From Polyangia bacterium (GTDB lineage Bacteria > Myxococcota_A > Polyangia > Nannocystales > Nannocystaceae), in contig JAUIFF010000021.1 in NCBI GenBank assembly GCA_030429545.1, forward strand, positions 1-64,000: a stretch of DNA of 64,000 bases. The letters are read 5' to 3'. The position numbers were made by a program, and so were the translations under genes. This document shows, in pieces, positions 55,106 through 62,883 of the stretch (positions are counted from its first letter, which is position 1; each line of letters starts with the position of its first letter). Under the pieces are notes generated by a model. It was not told the DNA's origin and did not search any database. It was given only the letters and a program-made list of their open reading frames with translations.

Positions 55106-55400
55106 TGTATGTGCACCGAGTTGGTGCTAAAGCCCCTCGGCCTCGGCCGAACGCCTGTACTGGCGAAGGTTGCCGTGAATGTATGTGCACCGAGTTGGTG
55201 CTAAAGCTCCTCGGCCTCGGCCGAACGCCTGTACTGGCGAAGGTTGCCGTGAATGTATGTGCACCGAGTTGGTGCTAAAGCCCCTCGGCCTCGGCCGAAC
55301 GCCTGTACTGGCGAAGGTTGCCGTGAATGTATGTGCACCGAGTTGGTGCTAAAGCCCCTCGGCCTCGGCCGAACGCCTGTACTGGCGGAGGTTGCCGTGC
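55106..55400. repeat. Four 74-bp tandem direct repeats
   Basis: Units start at 55106, 55180, 55254 and 55328, nearly identical. Each contains TGTATGTGCA, CACCGAGTTGGTGCT and CCTCGGCCTCGGCCGAACG. The last unit includes the final codons and stop of the minus-strand gene 55349-56104, so the array is a fourfold copy of that gene end plus its downstream flank. Confidence 0.95.
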
Positions 55401-56104
55401 CCGCGCGCGCCCGCAAAAATGATGGTTTTGTCGGCGCCGTCGGGCCGGTCCTCGAGCGTAAACAACAGTCCCTCGGCATGGGCAGGCGTCATGCGGTGTA
55501 GTGCCCCGCCGGCATCGACCCGCAGCCAGCTGGCAAACAGCGACTCCTCGCGGGTGCGCCCGGTGACATAAAACGCCGGGGCCATGGCCTCGATCCCGTG
55601 CTTCTTGCACAGGCTGGCAATCTGTGGCGGTTCCCACAGGCCCTCCGGCTCCCACACCAGCCCCATGCCACTTTGTTTGAGCGGACCTTCGAGCCAGGTT
55701 TCAAACCGGGCACGATCACGGGCGCCGGGGGTCAGGCTTGGAGGTGTCCGAAGAACCATGCGAGTGGCACCGAGGTTGCGGGCACACTGCAGCGAGGTTG
55801 TCCACGCGGCCTCAACTTCGGGGGTGGCCTGCAGTTGGCCAAACGCCTCGGGGGCGCCGGGGAGGTTGCGACTACCGAGTTCCCGCAGCCCGTCGCGCGG
55901 ACCGTGGCTGACGTAATGCCACACGTAGGGGACGATTTCGGCCTGCGGATGGGCCCGCTTTATCTGCTCGGCCAGACTCCGGGCTCCGGTTGCCCGCGGG
56001 GGATTGATCAGAGTCGTCTGCAAGACCACGACATCGACCGGGTCTTCGCGCCGAGCGGCGCGCAGGGCCTTGAGATCTGAGACGAGAATGCCGAGTTTGG
56101 CCAT
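55349..56104 (-). CDS. DUF72-like TIM-barrel protein, tentative
   Basis: 251 aa from ATG 56104. Strand-helix alternation (LGILVSDLKALRAARRED, VVVLQTTLINP, EIVPYVWHYVSHG, MVLRTPPSL, GLVWEPEGLWEP) recalls YecE/DUF72 barrels, but the match is loose. The C-terminus GNLRQYRRSAEAEGL is encoded by the repeat unit and may be an altered tail. Confidence 0.6.
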   Translation of the reverse strand: MAKLGILVSDLKALRAARREDPVDVVVLQTTLINPPRATGARSLAEQIKRAHPQAEIVPYVWHYVSHGPRDGLRELGSRNLPGAPEAFGQLQATPEVEAAWTTSLQCARNLGATRMVLRTPPSLTPGARDRARFETWLEGPLKQSGMGLVWEPEGLWEPPQIASLCKKHGIEAMAPAFYVTGRTREESLFASWLRVDAGGALHRMTPAHAEGLLFTLEDRPDGADKTIIFAGARGHGNLRQYRRSAEAEGL

Positions 56105-56340
56105 AGCGGGGGAAGCTAGCAGGGTTGGGCAAAATGCACCATCACGCGGTTTGTGACTTGCAGACAGGTATCTGTCGCTCGCGAATTGCAGGTGCACCGA
56201 ACCCGCGGCGGTTCATCACCGGTGACACGACGCTTCCGTTTGCCTGCAATCTGGCCTGGATGAGCGTGGCGAGTCACACCTGCAGCCACCGCTGGCGGCG
56301 TTGACAAGCGCACAGCCGCCTGTGTACCCACGCACTTGAG

Positions 56341-56991
56341 ATGAAGATCTTTATCGACACCGCAGATGTTGGCGAGATTTCTGAGGCGGCCGGGCTCGGT
56401 CTCTTGGACGGCGTCACCACCAACCCGACCCTCATCGCTCGCACCGGTCGCCCGATGCGTGAGGTCCTCACGGAAATCTGCGCACTCGTGCCTGGGCCCG
56501 TCAGTGGCGAGGTGTTGTCGACAACCTACGATGAGATGTTGAAAGAGGCCCGCGAACTCGCGGCGATCGCCGACAACATCGTCGTCAAGATCCCGCTGAT
56601 CGCCGACGGTTTACGGGTGGTCCGCACGCTCACCGAGGCGGGCATCAAGACCAACGTCACCCTGTGTTTTTCGCCGTTGCAAGCTGCTCTGGCAGCCAAG
56701 GCCGGTGCGACCTACATCTCGCCATTTGTCGGCCGCCTCGACGATGTCGGCCACGAGGGGATGGATGTTGTCGACCAGATCCTCGAGATCTACGATCACT
56801 ACGACTTCGACACCCAGGTGCTTGTGGCTTCGGTGCGTTCCCCGGGACATGTCCTTCACGCCATGCGGATGGGCGCCCATGTCGCGACCTTGCCACTCAA
56901 GGTCATTCACCAGCTGATCAAGCACCCGCTGACCGACGTCGGGTTGGAGCGGTTTTTGGCGGACGCGGCGAAGATCGCCAAGCCGAAGTAA
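56341..56991 (+). CDS. tal: Transaldolase, TalC/Fsa-type
   Basis: 216 aa, typical of the short transaldolase subfamily. MKIFIDTADVGEI, GVTTNPTLIA, NIVVKIPLIADGL (Schiff-base lysine), TNVTLCFSPLQAALAAKAGA, YISPFVGRLDDVG and VLVASVRSPGHV are all canonical. Interconverts sugar phosphates in the pentose phosphate pathway. Confidence 0.95.
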   Translation: MKIFIDTADVGEISEAAGLGLLDGVTTNPTLIARTGRPMREVLTEICALVPGPVSGEVLSTTYDEMLKEARELAAIADNIVVKIPLIADGLRVVRTLTEAGIKTNVTLCFSPLQAALAAKAGATYISPFVGRLDDVGHEGMDVVDQILEIYDHYDFDTQVLVASVRSPGHVLHAMRMGAHVATLPLKVIHQLIKHPLTDVGLERFLADAAKIAKPK

Positions 56992-57337
56992 GCCTGACTT
57001 GGGAGTGCCAGCCAGCACGGGCACCGGCAACACACTGAAGTAGTACGAGCCGCAGACTTTGCGGGTTGTTGGCTTTGCGCTGCGACTCGAACCTACGCTG
57101 TCGCCGGGCGCTTCGGGCTCCACTCGAGCCATCGCCGTGCCGCGATAGGCACGTGGGTACACTACGAGCTGTTGAGCGACACAATGTCTGCACCAACGCG
57201 TTTGGTGTGCATACACTAGTTAAACCAAACACGGCCCCCGGTTCACGATCCGGGGGGCGTGAAATCACACCGATGGGCCTTAAAATTGGTATGACCAGTT
57301 GACAAGTAGACCAGTTCGATCCACGCTCATATGAGCG
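56992..57337. other. Intergenic region before the FadR-like operon
   Basis: 346 bp with no recognised gene. Holds the FadR-type operator at 57286-57300 and a TTGACA at 57299-57304. Confidence 0.5.
57286..57300. promoter_or_regulatory. FadR-type operator upstream of the fadR-like gene
   Basis: TTGGTATGACCAGTT contains TGGT-ATG-ACCA, the TGGTnnnACCA half-site pair of FadR/GntR regulators, about 38 bp before the regulator start codon. A second half-like AGACCAGTT follows at about 57308. Implies autoregulation of the two-gene operon. Confidence 0.65.
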
Positions 57338-58087
57338 ATGAGTTTCAAACCAATCTCCCGCAAAACCCTTCCTGACGCGGTTTTCGAGCAAATCTCGACC
57401 GCGATCGTGCACGGCGAGATGCGCCCTGGCGCGCAGCTCCCTTCCGAGCGTGAACTGTGTCAGGCGCTTCAGGTCAACCGGGGGGCCGTTCGTGAAGCGC
57501 TCAAGCGACTTGCCCAGGCCGGACTGATTGCAACCCATCAGGGCGGTGGAACCCGGGTCCTCAACTTTCGCCAGACCGCCAGCCTCGACCTGATCTCGCG
57601 GCTTCTGTTTTTGCCCGATGGCACCGTCGACCTCAAGGTTGCCCGCAGTGTCATCGAGATGCGGGCGGCCATGGCTCCCGACATTGCCCGCCTGTGTGCA
57701 CGCCGACATACACCGGCAATCGCCACCAAGTTGCGAGGTTGCATCGCCTCGATGCACGAAGCTGCGGCGGATCTATTGCAGCTACAACAACTTGCGCTCG
57801 ACTTCTGGGACATCCTGGTGTCGGGTTCCGACAACATTGCCTACCAGCTCGTGTTTAACAACCTGCGCGAAACCTATGACCATCTGCGTGAGCCGTTGCT
57901 GCATGTGTTGGCCGACGAACTACAGGATATCGAAGCCTATGAAACCATCGCCGCCGCGGTTGCCCGTGGCGATGAACTCAGTGCCACCCATGTTGCCCGC
58001 GCGCTGATGGAAAAGGGGACCCGGGGAATTTTTGAACTTCTAGCCGCTATCGAAGACCCACCCAACGCCGAGGAGACACCGTCATGA
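57338..58087 (+). CDS. FadR/GntR-family transcriptional regulator
   Basis: 249 aa. Winged helix at about 10-75 (LPDAVFEQISTAIVHGEM, LPSERELCQALQVNRGAVRE), then an all-helical FadR-C-like domain for effector binding, often acyl-CoA. Overlaps the downstream hydroxylase gene by 4 nt (ATGA). The operator-like site upstream fits this family. Confidence 0.9.
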   Translation: MSFKPISRKTLPDAVFEQISTAIVHGEMRPGAQLPSERELCQALQVNRGAVREALKRLAQAGLIATHQGGGTRVLNFRQTASLDLISRLLFLPDGTVDLKVARSVIEMRAAMAPDIARLCARRHTPAIATKLRGCIASMHEAAADLLQLQQLALDFWDILVSGSDNIAYQLVFNNLRETYDHLREPLLHVLADELQDIEAYETIAAAVARGDELSATHVARALMEKGTRGIFELLAAIEDPPNAEETPS

Positions 58088-58749
58088 GACCCGACAACCT
58101 CAAAACCCCAGATCCGTCACTATCCCAAGTTATTTTGGTGTTCTTGCAGTATCGCAGCCCCCAGCTGCTGCTCGCCGTGACAACCCTGTGTATCGGTTTG
58201 CGGGTGTGGCTTGGGCACTTTAGCTATTGGGATTTGGCTGTCATCGCCGGTGCCTTGCTCTTACAACCATTTATCGAGTGGCTGATTCATGTCTTCATTC
58301 TCCACTTTCGTCCGCGTACGATCCTCGGTCTCAACATCGACCTCCACGCCGCACAAAAACACCGGGCTCACCATCGTTCGCCGTGGCAGCTCGACCTCGT
58401 GTTCATTCCCCTGCAGACCGGCTTTATCGGGCTGGCCGTGCTCGCGGTTGTGTATTACCTGCTGATGCCGTCCCCCGAGCTGTTTATGACGGGCATGAGC
58501 TGGGCGGTGTTGATGGCGTTGAGCTACGAGTGGATCCACTACCTCACCCACACAAGCTATCGCCCGCGCACGGCATTTTATCGCCGGCGTTGGCAGCTGC
58601 ACCGCCTCCATCACTTTAAAAACGAGCACTACTGGATGGGCGTGACGGGTCATCTCGGTGACCAGGTGTTGGGGACCCTGCCCGCCAAACCCACGGACGT
58701 GCCGACCTCGACAACGGTTCGCACCCTCGGTATCGACAGCAGCGGCTAG
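58084..58749 (+). CDS. Fatty acid hydroxylase / sterol desaturase superfamily protein
   Basis: 221 aa integral membrane diiron enzyme. Four membrane helices and His boxes HVFILH, HRAHHR, HYLTH and HRLHHFKNEHYW in the family order. Uses O2 to hydroxylate or desaturate a lipid. Control by the FadR-like partner points to a fatty acyl substrate rather than a sterol. Confidence 0.9.
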   Translation: MRPDNLKTPDPSLSQVILVFLQYRSPQLLLAVTTLCIGLRVWLGHFSYWDLAVIAGALLLQPFIEWLIHVFILHFRPRTILGLNIDLHAAQKHRAHHRSPWQLDLVFIPLQTGFIGLAVLAVVYYLLMPSPELFMTGMSWAVLMALSYEWIHYLTHTSYRPRTAFYRRRWQLHRLHHFKNEHYWMGVTGHLGDQVLGTLPAKPTDVPTSTTVRTLGIDSSG

Positions 58750-58752
58750 ATG

Positions 58753-59067
58753 CTACCCGGCGAGACTGGCCGTAAATCCCAACCCCTCAATGGTTTCGAC
58801 AATCATTGAGGGTTCAATTTTTTTGGCGTTGAAGCGGACCTCAGCCTTGCCGGTTTTGTGGTCGACCGTCGAGGCGAGTACGCCGTCGAGTTTGCCCAGG
58901 GCATGGTTGATGCCCTGCTCACACGATGTGCACACCATCCCGCCAACATCGATCGTGACGGTGCGCTCCTCAACCGTGGCCTGGCCGCAGCCGGATGCCA
59001 ACACGACTCCCACAGGTGGGCCTAGGAGCGCAAATGCGAACGAGTAGATGGCAGCACGTCGGGACAC
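58753..59067 (-). CDS. Heavy-metal-associated (HMA) domain lipoprotein
   Basis: 104 aa from GTG 59067 (a longer frame to 59121 is possible). Signal peptide ends in LASGC. HMA fold with GGMVCTSCEQGI, the GMxCxxC metal site, and EGLGFTASL at the end. Binds Cu+ or a similar ion. An exported HMA domain of this kind would act in the periplasm. Confidence 0.82.
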   Translation of the reverse strand: MSRRAAIYSFAFALLGPPVGVVLASGCGQATVEERTVTIDVGGMVCTSCEQGINHALGKLDGVLASTVDHKTGKAEVRFNAKKIEPSMIVETIEGLGFTASLAG

Positions 59068-59144
59068 GCGGCAACCTACCACAGGGTGGTGCCAGCTGCC
59101 GAGACCGCGACCGCCTGCCACAGGTTACGCATGTATAAACAAGT

Positions 59145-60368
59145 TTACTGGGCGAGGTAAACATCGACCCGTGGGGGCGCACCGGTTGGCTTGGTCACCA
59201 CGTCTTCGCGGCCATCGCCGTTGATATCACCGACCGCAAGCCCCTCAAAGTTCCAACCGTCGTGGACCACGGGCTCGGCAAACGTCCCGTCTCCGAGGCC
59301 GCGGTACAGCTGGATCCGCCAGGCATTGTTGGGCGTGTCGGTGACGAGGTCGGCCCAGCCGTCGCCGTCGAGGTCGCCCACCGCAAGGCGCACATGGTTG
59401 AAGACCCCGGTCTGGACAGGGTCGCCGAGGGTCGTGTCGGGATTGCTCGCGTAGGTCCACACCCTCTGTGGCGAATTCTCGGAGCCGGTGAGCACGTCGG
59501 CACGACCGTCGGCATGCATGTCAGCGGCGGCGAGGGTGACAAACGCCCAAACATCGGTTTGGGACGACAGTTCGATCGCTCCGGTTGCCAAGCCTCGGTG
59601 TACATACACCCTCGGCGGGAATCCATCGGCATTGTCGAGGACCACATCTTCGCGGCCATCGGCATCGATATCGGCGACCGCTGCCCGGGCGTGGTTCCAC
59701 ACTTCGGTGGTGACCGGCTCGGCAAAGGTTGCGTCGGGTTTCCCCGGGTAAACATTGATGCGCGGGGGAAACCCGCTGCCGCTGGTGACCAGATCGGCCC
59801 TGCCATCCCCGGTGATGTCCCCCGCCCACAGGCCAATAAATGTATATACTTCGGTTGTCACGCCGTCGCCGAGCGAACCATCTGTCTGGCCGGTGTACAC
59901 GGTCACCCGCGGAGGAAACCCCGAGCCCTCGGTGATGACATCCTCGCGCCCGTCACCATCGATGTCGGCCACGGCAAATGCCGCGTAGGTAAAGACCTGG
60001 GTGGTGACCGGGTCGGCGAGGGGGGAGTTTGTAAACCCGGTATCGCCCTCGCTGTCTTCGGTTGTCGCCGTGGTGTTGGGGCCAGTTGTGGGCTCGCCCG
60101 TCGAACCAGTTGTCACGGTGCTGGTGCCCAGCGTCGTCGCCGTGTCGGTCGTCGATGGTGTGCTTGTTGTAGATGCACTTTCGCTGTCGGTCGTGGGCCC
60201 GCCCCCGGTGGTTGTCGGTACGTCGGTTCCACTAGGGTCGCCCGACGACGACAGTGGGGTGCCCGGGTTGGGCGGACGATCGTCGGTTGTTTGCTCGCCA
60301 GGCGGTGGCAGGCAGGCCGACATCGCCAGCGCGGTTAGCAGGGTTTTTGTCGCGGAGCCGTTGAGCAC
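59145..60368 (-). CDS. FG-GAP/VCBS-repeat lipoprotein
   Basis: 407 aa from GTG 60368. Signal peptide ends in MSAC; Thr/Ser/Gly/Pro linker to about residue 120. Then about six repeats with DIDGDGREDVITEGSGFPPR-type calcium-binding signatures (DxDxDG), the FG-GAP beta-propeller. Secreted, probably cell-surface. Confidence 0.85.
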   Translation of the reverse strand: MLNGSATKTLLTALAMSACLPPPGEQTTDDRPPNPGTPLSSSGDPSGTDVPTTTGGGPTTDSESASTTSTPSTTDTATTLGTSTVTTGSTGEPTTGPNTTATTEDSEGDTGFTNSPLADPVTTQVFTYAAFAVADIDGDGREDVITEGSGFPPRVTVYTGQTDGSLGDGVTTEVYTFIGLWAGDITGDGRADLVTSGSGFPPRINVYPGKPDATFAEPVTTEVWNHARAAVADIDADGREDVVLDNADGFPPRVYVHRGLATGAIELSSQTDVWAFVTLAAADMHADGRADVLTGSENSPQRVWTYASNPDTTLGDPVQTGVFNHVRLAVGDLDGDGWADLVTDTPNNAWRIQLYRGLGDGTFAEPVVHDGWNFEGLAVGDINGDGREDVVTKPTGAPPRVDVYLAQ

Positions 60369-60527
60369 TGGCCGCGCCGGGCGAAACGTTCGCTTCGCAG
60401 CCCACAGCTCGCGTATTGAGACTTCCTGCACAGGACTCAAGCCTAGCACTTGGCGAGGTTTACGAGTTGCGTGGGTGTGTCGGACCGGCTGTGAAAAACG
60501 CTGGTGTGGGGTACTCTCCCGCCTGCG

Positions 60528-62879
60528 ATGCCCACCGCCAAACTCGCCGACCGCTCGCTGTTTCCGGACCTCGCCGCGACGGCCTACCTCAACCACGCCG
60601 CGATCTCGCCCCCTTCCAAACCGGTACTGCAGGCGGTTGCGGACCTCACGGGAGACTACGCGCGGCGCGGCCTCGGGGCCTTGATGGATGCCCTGGCGAT
60701 GCGCGACCGTTTGCGCGGCCGGCTGGCCAGCCTCATCAACGTGCCGGCAAACAGCGTTGGGTTGGTGCCGAGCACGACCCGTGGGCTGTGTGACATCGCC
60801 CTGGCGATCGACTGGCGAGCGGGTGAACGAATAGTTGTATTTACAGGCGAGTTTCCAGCCAACATCACCCCGTGGCAGCAGGTTGCCCGGACGTTTGATC
60901 TCGAACTCGTCTTCGTTTCGCTCGCAGGGTTTATGCCCGGGTCAGGTGGCGGCCCCGAGCGGGGGTTGGCCGAGCTGCAACGGGTATTGCCCGGCACCCG
61001 CTTGGTGGCGGTTTCCCATGTCCAGTTTCAAACCGGGCTGCATATGCCCATACAACAAATCGTCGAGCTGAGTCATCGTCACGGCGCGGAGGTGGTTGTC
61101 GATGCGGTCCAAGGGCTTGGCGCGGTCCCGCTCGACGCGACGGCAACGGGTATCGACTATCTCAGCTGCGGCGCCCACAAGTGGCTGATGGGGTTTGAAG
61201 GCCTGGGCTTTGTCTACATCCGGCCCGATCGTATGCCCGCTTTAAAACCGCGGACCGCCGGTTGGCTCAGTCACGAGCAGCCGCTCGGGTTTTTACTTGC
61301 GGGCGAGCGCGGGTTGTTGAGTTACGAGCGACCCATTCGCCAGCAGGCCGACTTTACCGAGGGTGGAGCCCTCAACCTGCTAGGCGCTGCAGCCTTGGAT
61401 GTGGCGGTTGCCTGCATCCTGGACATCGGTGTGGACGCAATCTTTTCCCACATTCAGCGCTACCACAATGCGCTCGAGCCCGCGTTGGTTGAGCGTGGGT
61501 TTACCAGCCTTCGCAGCCCCGACCGCGGGGGTCGTTCGGGGATCTTGACGGTTGAGCCGCCCCGCGGTGTGGAGTTGTTGCAGCTACATCAGGCCCTGGG
61601 CCAGGCAGGGATCGCCTGCTCGACGCCGGACGGGTTTTTGCGGTTTGCCCCCCACTGGCCCAACGACATTGCCCGCGAAGTTCCCCAGGTCGTGGCCGCG
61701 ATCGATGGTTTTCTTTCCCAACAAGTGTTTCGCGGGGCAGATGTCGGCGAGGAGCTCGATGCCGCATTTGATTTCGAAGCCGATGCCCCAGCGCAGGTCG
61801 AAGTCGGTGTCAAGCTTCCGCAGGTGCTCGCCAATCAGGTTGGGTTGGGGCCGCAGATCGTTGTGCCCGAGCCCTCGGCCGGGGCGTTTTGTGAGGCGTG
61901 GCAGGTCAGTCCCAAGCCCGAGCCGAGCCTTGGCGGGCGGGTGCGCCAAGCCATTGCTTATGCAACATTGGCACCGTCTATCCGCAACTGCCAACCCTGG
62001 GCCTGGCAGGTGCGCGAAGGTCCAAAACAGGCCCGCATTGAGTTGCGGCAGCGGACGCTCGAGCACCCGTTGATCGATCCTGATGGGCGCTTTGTTCGGA
62101 TCTCGCTCGGAGCTGCGGTTGCTGGGTTTGAACTGGCGGCAAAAAACCTCGGACTCGAGCTGCAAGCGCAACCCGCGGCGAAGGATGGGATTGCCGCCTG
62201 GGTTGCCGCGTTGGCCCCGGCCGATGCTCCGCTGCCGGCCGGCGAGCAACATTGGCTATTTCAGTGTATGCACAAGCGTCGTACCCATCGCGGACAGCTC
62301 GCAGCCCGGCCGCCGTCCGAACGACTGCTCGAACGCTTGCAGGCGATGGCTGCGGACCAGGGGTGTGGGCTTTGTCTGGTGAGCGGGCGAGCGCGGAATC
62401 TGGTGGCGGCGACGATCGCCGAGGGGTTTGCCCGCCTAGATGTCGACGAGGCGATGCGAGCCGATGCCAAGCGCTGGCATTTTCCCGCTGCGGCGCCCCA
62501 GCCCGTCGGTACGGCCCACTCGCCGATCGCCGCGAGTTTTGCCCACGACCCGGGCGATGGGGAGCTGCGGGCGGCCCACGGTGGTGATGAGATCCTCGCC
62601 GGATCGCCCGTGTTGACCGTGCTGACGACTCCCGAGGATGGTCCGGGGGCATGGCACCAGGCCGGTATGGCATTGATGCACATACAGCTTCGTGGGCGTG
62701 TCGACCACCTGTGGATGTCGCCGCTCAATGCACCGCTGTTTGAGCCAAGCCTGCGCCGGCGGCTGGCAACCATTTCGGGAGGGGTTCCACAGATGGTGTT
62801 GCGCATGGGTCACGGGGGAGATGTGGCCCAACAACCGCGCCTGGGTGTCGACCGAGTTTTGACAATGATTGATGGCTAA
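60528..62879 (+). CDS. Fusion of class V aminotransferase and Acg-like nitroreductase
   Basis: 783 aa from ATG 60528. Residues about 15-410 are a class V aminotransferase/cysteine desulfurase fold: VVVDAVQGLGAVPLD (PLP Asp192) and SCGAHKWLMGFEGLG (PLP Lys218). Residues about 466-783 start RQAIAYATLAPSIRNCQPW, the FMN-binding opening of Acg-type nitroreductases, and end GVPQMVLRMGHG. No stop or frameshift separates them. I know of no standard family with this order. Substrate unknown. Confidence 0.8.
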   Translation: MPTAKLADRSLFPDLAATAYLNHAAISPPSKPVLQAVADLTGDYARRGLGALMDALAMRDRLRGRLASLINVPANSVGLVPSTTRGLCDIALAIDWRAGERIVVFTGEFPANITPWQQVARTFDLELVFVSLAGFMPGSGGGPERGLAELQRVLPGTRLVAVSHVQFQTGLHMPIQQIVELSHRHGAEVVVDAVQGLGAVPLDATATGIDYLSCGAHKWLMGFEGLGFVYIRPDRMPALKPRTAGWLSHEQPLGFLLAGERGLLSYERPIRQQADFTEGGALNLLGAAALDVAVACILDIGVDAIFSHIQRYHNALEPALVERGFTSLRSPDRGGRSGILTVEPPRGVELLQLHQALGQAGIACSTPDGFLRFAPHWPNDIAREVPQVVAAIDGFLSQQVFRGADVGEELDAAFDFEADAPAQVEVGVKLPQVLANQVGLGPQIVVPEPSAGAFCEAWQVSPKPEPSLGGRVRQAIAYATLAPSIRNCQPWAWQVREGPKQARIELRQRTLEHPLIDPDGRFVRISLGAAVAGFELAAKNLGLELQAQPAAKDGIAAWVAALAPADAPLPAGEQHWLFQCMHKRRTHRGQLAARPPSERLLERLQAMAADQGCGLCLVSGRARNLVAATIAEGFARLDVDEAMRADAKRWHFPAAAPQPVGTAHSPIAASFAHDPGDGELRAAHGGDEILAGSPVLTVLTTPEDGPGAWHQAGMALMHIQLRGRVDHLWMSPLNAPLFEPSLRRRLATISGGVPQMVLRMGHGGDVAQQPRLGVDRVLTMIDG

Positions 62880-62883
62880 CCGA

